Of a stretch of DNA of 64,000 bases, positions 43,891 to 52,969 are shown in pieces. Positions within the stretch are counted from its first letter, which is position 1, and every line of letters starts with the position of its first letter. Made by a program: the position numbers and the translations under genes. This DNA comes from Prostheceraeus crozeri (lineage: Eukaryota; Platyhelminthes; Polycladida; Euryleptidae), in assembly GCA_907163375.1 (NCBI GenBank), contig CAJQUW010001859.1, positions 1 to 64,000 on the forward strand, written 5' to 3'. Under the pieces are notes generated by a model, which worked only from the letters and a program-made list of their open reading frames with translations, did not search any database and had not been told where the DNA came from.

Positions 43891-44099
43891 GTTGTGAAGA
43901 TATTTTACATTGACCAATTAATTTGTGCGATGATCTTGAAGTATTCTCGGTTCGATATGCTCGTAGCTCTTTTCAGTTCCATAGCATTATTTGTTCAGCA
44001 AAATTGCACAATTGAATCACAACAGAAAATAAACCGAAATGTGGAAATCGCAAAACCGATTTTCGGTATTTCTGAAAAATAGAAAACACCGGTCAAAGA

Positions 44100-46110
44100 A
44101 GCTGGTATTTAAGTGCATGTTCCATCTATGAAATTCTCGAATACGATTAACTAGAGGCTTTGCTAAATACCCGATATGTCATAAAATTATTTACAATTCG
44201 GCTTTCTAGTATGTCATCATTTAATGATTGAAACTTAATATGATACTAAGTACACGTTTGAATGACATTCAATAAATATTTGATAGAAATATTCGATACA
44301 TATTTGATCGCTATTCAATAAATTGACTTATGGGTATTATTGACAACAAACATTTAGGCCTATTTCTCACGTGCTCTAGTAATATAGCCAAGGCAAACAA
44401 GATGGTTTTCTATATTATCTAGTATGTTGTGCACGTAGGAGAACTACCTATAGAGCGTGATTAACATTGCAGGCACTTAATGATCAATTTTATGCAATTG
44501 TTGATAATGAAGAGGTCAATGACAATTTCAGAGAACACAAAGGCATAATAAGTGTCAACACCATGCCAACCATCTGACAGAACTTACACATGCAACTATC
44601 TTGCCACTCACTACTTGTACTGCTGAAATATATAAAGTGGCGGTTCATTACAGGTGGCAACCTATTGCAGGTGATAATCGTCGCAATCTGACTGCTTATA
44701 ATGATCGTCATTGACTTGCACGGTGTAAATAAGGTTATAAAAATTTTCATATTATATTTTCATATAATTCAGGCAATTTTCATCCGTGATTCTAATGTCA
44801 AATGCTTGTAGGCTACCCACGTTTTGACGCAAGCTGCAATTTAATAATTCCCCAAAGGTTTTCGGTACAGGTTCACCGGCCATGATCACGGGATTCACAG
44901 CTTATAATTCCATTCAGAATCATTTGTTCCTTACACAATGCGTGTAAATTCACAGCAAATAGGCCTATCATCATTATGCTAAACGATATGTTGCCGTCAG
45001 GCTCGGAAAATGAACTTCTTGAATGAAAGTCTTACTACATCCTTCTTAAAGTCACAAAGCTTTTAAGCAACCTTTTGAGAATTCAGCGCGCATCGGATTC
45101 CACATCATCAGTTCGACTTTCAATCAGTAGTTTTTCAATACTATAATACAATCAAAGAGAAAGAGAACGTCTAATTAGAAGGATGGCTTTTTACCTAAAT
45201 GTACCCTACATATCTGTCCGAGTTGAGTATAGTTTTGAAAAGGAGTCAATCCACAAGAGATGAGAATTTTATGCAAAGAACTGATTAACGAAATCAAAAA
45301 GACTTCGTACCCTAATTGGTTCATTAATAGTGAAGCTTGTTATATCATTGAAAAATTCATCTGTTCGGCAATGTATAATTTCTTCTGAATAACGATTTCT
45401 TAAAATTGAACGTCGTGTCACTATTTTATCACCTTAGTAAATGATAGCATTTAGCACTAAAATGACAACATTGAACTGAGCGAGGAACAGTTCGCAATAA
45501 TATTCCAGTCATCCCATAAATCGGACTGCCATTGTAGAATAGAGAAATCGATTCAGAATAACTCGTCCAAGCTAGTTAATCTAATGTTGTATCTTCCTAT
45601 TCAGATGTTAGCAATAATGGAGTTAAATTTATGTAACATGTTTTAATGAAATAGTGGATAATAATGATGAATGACATTTCGAAATAAATTATCTAATATA
45701 CGCACGTATACCATGTTTCTTCTAATACAATCCCATCGCGTCTCTCCTAACTCAGATTCTATTGGAGGTCCGAGTTGTATTAGAGGCTCGGGACATTATC
45801 AGTTAGAAGATTATTTACATTTATTTTTAAGTCAAATGATTATTCAAATCGTAAAAAGTGGTGATCATCATTTTCTAGTGCTCAACTTTTAGGTGGATAA
45901 CCTTTACACCTTTTTCATTCTTGATAAAGAGTATACAATTTTTTAAAAAAGTTAATAAACCTTGTTCTTGAAATTCATATCACAGACGCATCAAGTTTGC
46001 TCAATCCTTTCATGCTCCTTTGTCCTTTCAAACAATTATTTAGCCAGCTTCTTACAGGCAACTGCTTTGAGTAGTCGAGAATGACGTTGATAATAAGCTA
46101 GGTTGTTAAT
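44100..46110. other. Host DNA up to the right Polinton, boundary not located
   Basis: No gene or repeat is recognised in this stretch. Composition becomes GC-richer and Polinton-like from about 46110. No 5'-AG terminus matching the left element's end was found, so the junction is only bracketed between about 45900 and 46150. Confidence 0.35.
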
Positions 46111-46188
46111 AATCCTTATATATAAGTTGTCAAGTCTAGCCCCTTTCACCAGCATTTGCACTTAAGTACATGCCCTGCTCTTTCATCG

Positions 46189-46331
46189 GAGCACACGCCC
46201 ACGCATCAGAGCACGGGTAGCGAAGAGGACAGGAAACAGAGCACACGCCCACGCATCAGAGCACGGAGCACGCATCGGCGCACTTGGGGTAAGAGCACGG
46301 AGCACCAATCGGAGCACGCGGCGCCGAGCAC
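46189..46331 (+). promoter_or_regulatory. Array of nine GAGCAC motifs upstream of the first early-type gene
   Basis: GAGCAC occurs at 46189, 46209, 46239, 46259, 46266, 46293, 46300, 46312 and 46326, all in the same orientation. A 28-bp segment containing two of them is directly repeated (46189-46216 and 46239-46266). A composite CGGAGCACCAATCGGAGCAC (46298-46317) recurs with one change at 54052-54071. A TATA box follows at 46353. An upstream activating array bound by an element-encoded or host factor is the natural reading. Confidence 0.7.
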
Positions 46332-46352
46332 GTGTGATGAGTCACAGCAGGG

Positions 46353-46359
46353 TATATAA
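46353..46359 (+). promoter_or_regulatory. TATA box of the first right-Polinton gene
   Basis: TATATAA within GGTATATAAG, 42 bases upstream of the ATG at 46395. Start of transcription would fall about 10 bases before the ATG. Confidence 0.7.
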
Positions 46360-46394
46360 GGAAAGGCGCTGTCAGAGAAATTCATTCTCATCAT

Positions 46395-46814
46395 ATGTCG
46401 ACAACATTAACGTTACGCCCTCTGGCTGCGACACGTCATCCCAAGGAGGAGATATCCTATACACCTTATTCATCGAAAGACTTTATTGTGGAACGAGACT
46501 GTAATACACTGTATATTATTCCGACAAAGGAGAAGAGTGTGTCGTTAGAGAAGATTATTGCAGAGCTTCGTATTCAGTTGCTGAATGTAATACTGTATGG
46601 ACCACGCTTCTTGTTTGATATTCGAACATCTGCAAAGTTCCCCAAAGGTGCACTGGACGTGTCCTATCGCTATTTGAACATTGGTGACGATTGGGACGTG
46701 GAAGAACTGATTGATTCGTTGCAGAAGAAGTTACGTTCTCAACTGGAGTGTCGTTATTTTGGAGGAATCTTGTGTATGCAGATTGACATTGGGTTTGGTT
46801 CATTGTTTACGTAA
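46395..46814 (+). CDS. Small beta/alpha protein, paralogue A
   Basis: A 139-residue protein starting just after a TATA box. It shares a layout with the 132-residue protein at 50522: an early strand CNTLYIIPTKEKS (versus NQLIIYPKTT), a helix with 'IIAELRIQL' (versus 'VIPYVKEKI'), an acidic helix around DDWDVEELIDSLQKKL (versus SDVEEMDDYLASL), and a closing strand pair GILCMQIDIGFGSLF (versus GVYCITFNFEYISLG). This indicates a duplication. The zinc-finger gene follows after 25 bases. No known family; a regulatory, early-type role is guessed from the promoter. Confidence 0.6.
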   Translation: MSTTLTLRPLAATRHPKEEISYTPYSSKDFIVERDCNTLYIIPTKEKSVSLEKIIAELRIQLLNVILYGPRFLFDIRTSAKFPKGALDVSYRYLNIGDDWDVEELIDSLQKKLRSQLECRYFGGILCMQIDIGFGSLFT

Positions 46815-46839
46815 GATACATGATCTGAACCACGATATA

Positions 46840-47754
46840 ATGGAACCACCAACAAAGAAGAGGCGAACCACAGTCCGTCCCCGCCCTCAACCCTATTATG
46901 AGTGCGAGTTTTGCAATAAACGCTTCCGACTGTTTTCACAATGCATCCGTCATGGACGCAAGGAGATAGGGAAGGAGTATTGCGATCGTTGTGGGAAATG
47001 GTGGACTACCGATCATCAGTGCTGTCTGGACAGAGGTTATAAGGGCGACAAGGAGAGTGAGTTCACCTGCCTGCTTTGCAAACAAGACTATAATATGGAA
47101 GCTTACCATAAACACCCATGTGTGGGTCGGTGCAGGTACTGTGATGAGAAGATTCAGGAGGAGGAGAATGAATGGAATGAACATTTATGCCCCTATTTGA
47201 GCATGTATATGCCCACTGAACCCTTGGACCCGAATCGCCCAGTGGAGTCGGAGAGTACGAATTCATATCCGTACGACTTGTCAAAAGTGAAGTTGGCACG
47301 CTGTCCCTGGTGTCATAACATGTACCAAGCACTCTTCTTATGGGAACATGTTTGCAAAAAACATAAGGAGGTGCGTGGAAGGAATCCGTCGTGGAGCAAG
47401 ACGAATGAGGCATGCGACAACTTTGTCTATATGTGTGTTTGTGGTGAGATGCTACATCGTGACGTGGAGGAAGAGAAGGTCCGTCAATTTGTCTCGCTGC
47501 ATAAGGAGCATATGGCCAAGAAAATATGGAAAAATCAGCGCGAAAAGTTGAAACGGATATATGAGAGTCAACCGAATCCACCCAAGGAAGTGAATAGTGT
47601 CCCCCAAGCCTCGCTTCGACCAGAGAATAGAAATCGGGACCCACGCAAATATTCATTTGACTTTAGTAAGAAACGAGGGAGACCTCTGAATCCCATTGTT
47701 TTTAAGAACCAATTGAATTGGTTCACGTATAATGTAGATTTGGATGATGAATAA
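46840..47754 (+). CDS. Multi-zinc-finger protein, paralogue A
   Basis: A 304-residue protein from the ATG at 46840, 25 bases after the previous stop. The N-terminus PPTKKRRTTVRPRP is a likely nuclear signal. Metal-binding pairs follow: CEFCNKRFRLFSQCIRHGRK, CDRCGKWWTTDHQC, CLLCKQDY with a distal H and C, CRYCDEK with H and C, and CPWCHNMYQALFLWEHVCKK with H. After them come MCVCGEML and a basic C-terminus containing KKRGRPLNP (AT-hook-like). A DNA-binding regulator is likely, and the GAGCAC arrays are candidate targets. The part from CPWC to MCVCGE is shared with the 90-residue protein at 51627. AATAAA overlaps the stop codon. Confidence 0.7.
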   Translation: MEPPTKKRRTTVRPRPQPYYECEFCNKRFRLFSQCIRHGRKEIGKEYCDRCGKWWTTDHQCCLDRGYKGDKESEFTCLLCKQDYNMEAYHKHPCVGRCRYCDEKIQEEENEWNEHLCPYLSMYMPTEPLDPNRPVESESTNSYPYDLSKVKLARCPWCHNMYQALFLWEHVCKKHKEVRGRNPSWSKTNEACDNFVYMCVCGEMLHRDVEEEKVRQFVSLHKEHMAKKIWKNQREKLKRIYESQPNPPKEVNSVPQASLRPENRNRDPRKYSFDFSKKRGRPLNPIVFKNQLNWFTYNVDLDDE

Positions 47755-47816
47755 ATGTAGTGATCAATCTCCTATTGTTGTGACTAAGTTATGATTGGGA
47801 AGCGTAAACATTAATC

Positions 47817-48005
47817 ATGACACGCCGTAAACGACGCCAGAGAGGAGGAACTGTAAGACATGTGAAACGGTATATAAAATCTCAACTGCATCGTAGAGGA
47901 CGTGAAGCTTTTCATAGACATAAAGACGAATTGATTCGACGTCATTTGGCAATACGTTGTTACCAGCAGCGTGGCGACCACGTTATAAATCCAATAATCA
48001 AATGA
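47817..48005 (+). CDS. Small arginine-rich protein
   Basis: A 62-residue protein starting MTRRKRRQRGGTVRHVKRYI. About a third of residues are Arg, Lys or His. It is likely a DNA-condensing or core protein of the virion, in line with the small basic proteins of adenovirus-like capsids. The stop overlaps the start of the next small frame (ATGA, 48002-48005). Confidence 0.5.
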   Translation: MTRRKRRQRGGTVRHVKRYIKSQLHRRGREAFHRHKDELIRRHLAIRCYQQRGDHVINPIIK

Positions 48006-48097
48006 TAAAGGAAGAATGGCAACGGTTGAAACACGATCTAAATAGGAACAAGTTGGGAAAGTTAAAGACGTTAGGGAAACTATTAATGAAGAACTAA
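48002..48097 (+). CDS. Very short basic helical peptide, overlapping start
   Basis: A 31-residue frame MIKEEWQRLKHDLNRNKLGK plus LKTLGKLLMKN begins at an ATGA overlap with the preceding stop, the arrangement used for termination-reinitiation. It is amphipathic and basic. It may equally be a former C-terminal part of its neighbour. Low certainty. Confidence 0.3.
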   Translation: MIKEEWQRLKHDLNRNKLGKLKTLGKLLMKN

Positions 48098-48126
48098 GTA
48101 GGGACATCTAGCCTATCACGGTAATC

Positions 48127-48399
48127 ATGCAACGTGGAGGTATTTATCGCGGAATACGCCGTCAGAAAGGGGGTATTTACCGTGGAAGTCGAAGACAAAA
48201 AGGTGGAATCTACCGCGGGAGTCGTAAACAAAGAGGAGGTATCCTCCCATTTTTACTCCCCCTCGTCCCTGCACTTATTGCCGCAGGGAAAGCTGCAGCG
48301 TTGGGAGCAGCGGGTGCAGCCGGTGCCGCAGGCGTAAGTGCTGTAGCGAATAAAATATCAGGAGGAGGAAAACGTCGAAGGAGACGTCATCATCGCTAA
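48127..48399 (+). CDS. pX-like small core/capsid protein with repeats
   Basis: A 90-residue protein with three copies of an 11-residue unit (RGGIYRGSRRQK type). Then comes a hydrophobic alanine/glycine segment (PFLLPLVPALIAAGKAAALG and AAGAAGAAGVSAVANK) and a terminal GGGKRRRRRHHR. Basic N-terminus, hydrophobic Ala/Gly core and basic C-terminus fit the pX (mu)-like proteins described for adenovirus relatives. A membrane-active or DNA-condensing virion role is inferred. Confidence 0.55.
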   Translation: MQRGGIYRGIRRQKGGIYRGSRRQKGGIYRGSRKQRGGILPFLLPLVPALIAAGKAAALGAAGAAGAAGVSAVANKISGGGKRRRRRHHR

Positions 48400-48432
48400 A
48401 CCAATCATGTTGTTCACCACCCTAGGGACGGG

Positions 48433-48439
48433 TATATAA
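48433..48439 (+). promoter_or_regulatory. TATA box of the exonuclease gene
   Basis: GGTATATAAG again, identical in ten bases to the one at 46351-46360 and 39 bases upstream of the ATG at 48472. Confidence 0.7.
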
Positions 48440-48471
48440 GTCGAGACACACAAGGTGAGATTCATTTCACG

Positions 48472-49473
48472 ATGCGTCGGATTCAGCATTTGGGCGAGCT
48501 CATGCAAGGTTCTTATACCATTACATTTGATCATCCTAAAGTACAACAATGGTGGGTGGAGCAGAAGAAGCCGGTGCGCAATTTCATCGTATTTGATACG
48601 GAAGGAGATCCCATGCAGGAAGTCGCTGCCATTTGGTGTCATTATACACCCAGAGACGATAAACCGACTGGATATGTGACCATTACATCGCGCTTCCATG
48701 ACTTTATCAAACATGAGACATCGGGGTGTGATGTTTTTGCGACTCAATTTATTCATGGTCTCAACCCACGTGTGATTGGGAAATGTGGTGCAGAAGAGAG
48801 TGTGATTATTCACCGTTTTAATTTCTGGGTCCATGAAATGACACGCGAGTATGGAGACGCGGAACTGATTGTAGGGAATGGATTATCGGAGATGGAAAGA
48901 ACTTGGTTGAAAAGCATAAAACTCTTGGAAAAAGTGACCATGGATAGTATTTCTCTCCCCGAATGGGCTCAACGCATTGACTCTCATTGGAATATATTCA
49001 CCTCATGTATGCGGGATAGTGAAGTGTATAGACTTGGCTACAAGGAACATATGCGTCGCGGATGTCACTGGATGAATCATTCCCAGTATGAAGGGAAAGA
49101 AGCGTACCGTCGAGCCCTGTTACATTTACGCCGAGGGAAAGCACTTACAGAAACGCAAGCTGCCAAGGTACAGTATGGGTACCACTGTGCGCTGTCAGAT
49201 GTGGTCGAGATTCTCCTTCACTATTGCTTTGAACTACACTATCGACTTTATGTGCATACACTGTATTTAAATTATGATTCCTGTGAAGCTGCATGGGCCT
49301 GGACCAAGATTGACCCCATCACTGTGATGCATGAATCAACCACGGTGGACAATGGACAACTCCACAAGTCTTACATTGTTCATTATTGTAGCTTAAGTGA
49401 TTATGCCGAACATCGTACCTTGTGCAAGAATAATGCATGTTGTGAAATGACTCAAGAAAGTGCATCTCTATAA
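48472..49473 (+). CDS. DEDDh-type 3'-5' exonuclease-like protein
   Basis: A 333-residue protein. The RNase H-like fold signatures are NFIVFDTEGDP (Exo I, Asp-x-Glu, about residues 37-47), a middle ELIVGNGLSEMERTWLK segment (Exo II region) and HCALSDV (Exo III, His and Asp five apart, about residue 240). The C-terminus has clustered Cys/His (HYCSLSDYAEHRTLC, ACC), possibly a metal site. A stand-alone exonuclease is not part of the usual Polinton set, whose polymerase has its own exonuclease domain. Roles could be RNA or DNA end processing or counter-defence. AATAAA overlaps the stop. It has its own TATA promoter. Confidence 0.6.
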   Translation: MRRIQHLGELMQGSYTITFDHPKVQQWWVEQKKPVRNFIVFDTEGDPMQEVAAIWCHYTPRDDKPTGYVTITSRFHDFIKHETSGCDVFATQFIHGLNPRVIGKCGAEESVIIHRFNFWVHEMTREYGDAELIVGNGLSEMERTWLKSIKLLEKVTMDSISLPEWAQRIDSHWNIFTSCMRDSEVYRLGYKEHMRRGCHWMNHSQYEGKEAYRRALLHLRRGKALTETQAAKVQYGYHCALSDVVEILLHYCFELHYRLYVHTLYLNYDSCEAAWAWTKIDPITVMHESTTVDNGQLHKSYIVHYCSLSDYAEHRTLCKNNACCEMTQESASL

Positions 49474-49697
49474 TAAATGTTATTCCAATGACCTGTTATT
49501 TTTGATGATCATTGACTTGGGAATACTCTCAATTTTATGAACCATTTTCAATCTTAAAATTCAATCATTCATTTTAACTTCTATTCTATCATGATATGTC
49601 CTATAACCCATTACTATCCCCAGAATAAAATAGCCATAGCTTACCATGTATGTTTATTGAGAAGAAATCAAGATAGAAAGAATAATTACACATACAT
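49474..49697. other. Intergenic gap between convergent genes
   Basis: It holds AATAAA for the plus-strand gene (at its stop) and, on the minus strand, an AATAAA at about 49653-49658, 40 bases after the stop of the minus-strand gene. Confidence 0.6.
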
Positions 49698-50285
49698 TTA
49701 AAAAACCCAGTCACTGACTTCACTTATAAAGTCCACACTATCCAAGTTGGCGATGGCTTCGTTGATGTTATCCAATTCAGTGCGACGGTTCAAATGAGCA
49801 CTAAGGTTCGTCAATGGTTCGCGAAAGGGACGGCGAGTGGGTCGAAGATCGAGTTCAGGATAGTCATCGGAGCTAGGTGGCGTATTCTCCTTCTCGTCGT
49901 CTAGAAAGTCAAGTTCCCGATTCTCGCTGATCAGACTTGGTGGTCCGGGATCGGTGACGGAGGGTGACGGTGGGATGGGAAATGGTCCATCGATGGTGGG
50001 TGGTGTTGGCGGGAGGGAATACGGTCCATCGGGATCGGGAATGGAGTCCCAGTGGGGTGGCAGATCCGTTGGAAAGTCATCATCTTCATCGCTTGAGGGA
50101 TCTGGACTGTCCGGTGAGGAAGATAATGGACTTGGGCTTCCTGGGGTCGGTGGTGGAGTGTCTGGGACCACAATCAACATTTCCCCTTCACTATCCATAT
50201 CGTGTTGGTGTTGAAAATTACTTCGTTGTAGTATGTTAGTAGGATCCACTTGCCGGAATTGAAGTTGATAGCGTTGATAAATCAT
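49698..50285 (-). CDS. Proline-rich acidic disordered protein
   Basis: A 195-residue protein; an internal ATG at 50201 (MDSEGEML) is an alternative start. Residues about 40-140 are Pro/Ser/Asp-rich (PDTPPPTPGSPSPLSSSPDS, then EDDDF). A DDEKENTPPSSDDYPELDL segment and a basic RPTRRPFREP follow, then a helical C-terminus. It is the only minus-strand gene here and diverges from the 50522 gene across a GAGCAC-containing region. Transactivator-like or host-interaction roles are possible; no family recognised. Confidence 0.55.
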   Translation of the reverse strand: MIYQRYQLQFRQVDPTNILQRSNFQHQHDMDSEGEMLIVVPDTPPPTPGSPSPLSSSPDSPDPSSDEDDDFPTDLPPHWDSIPDPDGPYSLPPTPPTIDGPFPIPPSPSVTDPGPPSLISENRELDFLDDEKENTPPSSDDYPELDLRPTRRPFREPLTNLSAHLNRRTELDNINEAIANLDSVDFISEVSDWVF

Positions 50286-50392
50286 GTCTTTGAAAAACTT
50301 AAGTGAAATATTCTTGAATGTTCACGAGTGTTATGAAGGTGGAACATTTTCGACTTGGCTTTATAGTTTTGCAAATGTCCCATCCCCTGCTC

Positions 50393-50470
50393 CGAGCATT
50401 AGACGTGCCCCATTCCATGCTCGGAGCACAGAACGGAGCATTGTGTGTGCCCCATTCCATGTCGGAGCAC
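50393..50470. promoter_or_regulatory. Divergent promoter with GGAGCAC elements
   Basis: The word GTGCCCCATTCCATG followed by TCGGAGCAC appears twice (50405-50429 and 50447-50470). Two more GGAGCA/CCGAGCA words are nearby. The region lies between the minus-strand acidic gene and the plus-strand paralogue B. It shares the GAGCAC core with 46189-46331 and 54052-54071. Confidence 0.65.
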
Positions 50471-50521
50471 CTATCGATTGGAGAACTAGGTAAAAAATAG
50501 AGAAACGTTCAAGACACATAC

Positions 50522-50920
50522 ATGATGGAAGACTTTCACGTGTACACCTATCCAAATCAGCTCATTATTTACCCGAAAACGACGTGTCAACCGCACGCGA
50601 TGTTGAAGAAAGTGATTCCCTATGTGAAGGAGAAGATCAAAGTGAAGCCTGAATGTGAACTCTCCATGGATACATTCACGATTTATAAATACAAAAGAAA
50701 TGGTTCTCCACCATTGATGGGTGCCAGTGAACGTTATTATGAAAGTGACGTCGAAGAAATGGATGACTATTTAGCCTCACTGAAGAACGTATGGGACTAT
50801 GAATTTATGGACAGTGATAACAAAGAGATTCTTGGTGTCTATTGTATAACGTTTAATTTTGAATATATCTCTCTTGGATGGACATCAGAAGAAGAAGAAT
50901 ATGTAAGCGATACAGACTAA
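50522..50920 (+). CDS. Small beta/alpha protein, paralogue B
   Basis: A 132-residue protein (ATG at 50522, or three bases later). Strand and helix layout matches the protein at 46395 (see there): NQLIIYPKTT near the start, VEEMDDYLASLKNVW, and a closing GVYCITFNFEYISLG, ending with an acidic tail EEEEYVSDTD. Like paralogue A it is preceded by GAGCAC motifs and followed, one gene later, by a zinc-finger gene. AATAAA follows the stop by about 10 bases. Confidence 0.6.
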   Translation: MMEDFHVYTYPNQLIIYPKTTCQPHAMLKKVIPYVKEKIKVKPECELSMDTFTIYKYKRNGSPPLMGASERYYESDVEEMDDYLASLKNVWDYEFMDSDNKEILGVYCITFNFEYISLGWTSEEEEYVSDTD

Positions 50921-51196
50921 GTATGAATAAAGAAAATGTCGTCGTATGAATCATGTTGCTTTTCCATATTATAAGTATTCTGCTATTGGGGTTGATAGAT
51001 TTGGAAAAACATGCTACTTGTACTCCTTTTTCTTCTGAGAGAGGTTGTACGCATACTCACCGCGATGAGTAACTATTTAAGTTATGGATCGTCACGCTCT
51101 CTCAAATAAGATCATGTAACTCCTGCCCTATTATCGAAAAAGACGACATCACCCTATTCGGACAAGACATCCTTGAAAAAGACGACCACGTGGAAG

Positions 51197-51646
51197 ATGG
51201 ACATCACGCCCACAGAAAGTTCGACATCTCCTTCTCACCAAGCGCGGATGAAGATCCTTATTGATTTTTGGTTCGATGAACGCATCCGAGGCAATGATAT
51301 CCCCACATTAGAAGAGTTTACCGACACGTCCACCGTCTATTTGAATCAATTGGTACTGAATGACCACTATTCCATCGTGGGACGTGTGTATTTACTCATG
51401 GCTATTTTTGAGGATGATGTTTTGTATGAGGAAACACTATGGAGCTTTATGAATGAGAAACATTTGACATATGTACAAGAGCTGTATCATAAACGTGTGA
51501 TTTCAGCAGCAAGTCTTATTTATATCAAAGAGACATTGAATCGTATCTGTGCTCATTTCAGTGTTTTGTTTCAATGGCCAACGAATGTATTTAAGCATGC
51601 ACAGGATCACACAACAAAAATCAACCATGAAGGGAGGAGCGCGTGA
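51197..51646 (+). CDS. Helical protein of unknown function
   Basis: A 149-residue protein from the first ATG at 51197; the frame is open upstream but has no ATG there. It is predicted all-helical, with RVYLLMAIFEDDVLYEETLW and LNRICAHFSVLFQWPTNVF. Its 3' end overlaps the next gene's start by 20 bases. It sits between paralogue B and zinc-finger B. No family recognised. Confidence 0.5.
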   Translation: MDITPTESSTSPSHQARMKILIDFWFDERIRGNDIPTLEEFTDTSTVYLNQLVLNDHYSIVGRVYLLMAIFEDDVLYEETLWSFMNEKHLTYVQELYHKRVISAASLIYIKETLNRICAHFSVLFQWPTNVFKHAQDHTTKINHEGRSA

Positions 51647-51899
51647 AAGTGAAGAGACACTGACGTTGCGAAAATTGAGAATAACCCGATGTCCTATCTG
51701 TAAATTGCCTTATCAAAAAGATCGTCTGAGAAGGCATATTTTTAATTCACACCATCTAAAATATAAAACAAAAGAAGAGATAAAAGCAAGTGAAGAGTTC
51801 ATCTATGCATGTCTATGCGGGGAAACACTCAATGGAACGGTGGATAGGAAGAAAGCTCAACAATTTGCGCGTCAACATACCCATATTTTAAACGAGTGA
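51627..51899 (+). CDS. Small zinc-finger protein, paralogue B
   Basis: A 90-residue protein from ATG 51627. CPICKLPYQKDRLRRHIFNS ending in HH is a classical C2H2 finger, and EFIYACLCGETLNGTVDRKK continuing to QQFARQHTHI matches FVYMCVCGEMLHRDVEEEKV continuing to RQFVSLHKEHM of the large zinc-finger protein at 46840. It is therefore a shortened paralogue of that protein's C-terminal part. The stop is directly followed by the next ATG (TGA ATG, 51897-51902). Confidence 0.65.
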   Translation: MKGGARESEETLTLRKLRITRCPICKLPYQKDRLRRHIFNSHHLKYKTKEEIKASEEFIYACLCGETLNGTVDRKKAQQFARQHTHILNE

Positions 51900-52934
51900 A
51901 TGGAGGGAGAAAATGTGAGCAAACTCAACTATATTATTCAACAGCATGTTCCGAGATCCTCTTTGAAGGTGTCCTCTACGTTGACAGGACAAGATCGTCA
52001 ATTATCACCCACCGCACGTCGTGCAACCCCCTTGCGACCCCCTCAACCTATGAATACAGATTTGGATGCAGACGATAGTCTAGAAGCACTCATTCGACCT
52101 TCTCCAGCGGATCATCACGCCTTAACAACACATCAAGCAACACCTGATCCTTCTCACGCTATGCTGCAAGCTGTCGTGAAAAGTATGGTTGACGATCGAG
52201 CCAGAGTGGATGCTCCCCCGGATCCCACCCATACGGTCCATCAAATACAAGAAGAATGGAATCGATTGCCGCCCGATGTTTTAGCCATGGCTGCGAATGA
52301 GATTGATATGAGTTCTCTATCGTTAGAAAATATTCAACCTACACTAAGTCATGTGACATTTGATAACTACCCAGGTCCTGTCAATGATCACAACAGTTAT
52401 GTCCAAGCCATGTCGAACACAGTGGGAAATCCAGAGGTACAAGAATCAAGCGAACCTCGCCAACAACACTCGGTGGGGGTAGGAACCCCTCAACATCAAC
52501 ACTCGGTGGGGGTAGGAACCCCTCAACAACAACACTCAGTGGGGGTAGGAACCTCTCAACAACCCATGGACACACACCCCGTGGAGGAAAGAATGTTTTA
52601 CCCAGTCAATTCACCTGTCATTGACAACTCCCACGAATACATTATTCAACTGAACAATTTGAAAAACAGCGCCATTGTTCAACTGTTGAACGATTCTATT
52701 CGTCTCCATGAACGTCATTTAAATGCTCGCAAACGCATCTTGCACGTGTTGGAAGATGCATTTAATCAACACATTCATGAACCCAATCGCACAGATGGCA
52801 ATGGAGACTATTTGGATGAGACATTGGAAAGCATGCGTGACTTGCTGACTCAAAAGGAAGAGTTTATTGCCCACTTAACCAACCAAAATGCAGACGTCCA
52901 CGCACGCTATATGAATTTGGTGAACGCCATGTAA
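51900..52934 (+). CDS. Repeat-containing protein with C-terminal coiled coil
   Basis: A 344-residue protein starting directly after the preceding stop. The N-terminal half is disordered and Pro/Ser/Asp-rich. Three copies of an 11-residue repeat QQHSVGVGTPQ (33-bp DNA units at about 52470-52568) form the middle. The C-terminal third is a Leu/Asn/His-rich coiled coil (IIQLNNLKNSAIVQLLNDSI, then RLHERHLNARKRILHVLEDA). It could be a structural or scaffolding component; family unknown. Confidence 0.5.
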   Translation: MEGENVSKLNYIIQQHVPRSSLKVSSTLTGQDRQLSPTARRATPLRPPQPMNTDLDADDSLEALIRPSPADHHALTTHQATPDPSHAMLQAVVKSMVDDRARVDAPPDPTHTVHQIQEEWNRLPPDVLAMAANEIDMSSLSLENIQPTLSHVTFDNYPGPVNDHNSYVQAMSNTVGNPEVQESSEPRQQHSVGVGTPQHQHSVGVGTPQQQHSVGVGTSQQPMDTHPVEERMFYPVNSPVIDNSHEYIIQLNNLKNSAIVQLLNDSIRLHERHLNARKRILHVLEDAFNQHIHEPNRTDGNGDYLDETLESMRDLLTQKEEFIAHLTNQNADVHARYMNLVNAM

Positions 52935-52969
52935 ACTAAGTTATGTGGGATAGAGGATGATAGACAAGA

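Noticed and set aside
46111-46150. Right Polinton terminal inverted repeat
   Set aside because: Searched for an AG-starting terminus like that at 11606; nothing convincing, so no boundary claimed.
46156-46394. Frames on both strands across the GAGCAC array
   Set aside because: They arise from the repeated motif upstream of a TATA box.
46395-52934. LxCxE-type retinoblastoma-binding motif in early-type proteins
   Set aside because: Looked for it because some adenovirus-like elements have it; only scrambled near-matches (for example PECEL) were found.
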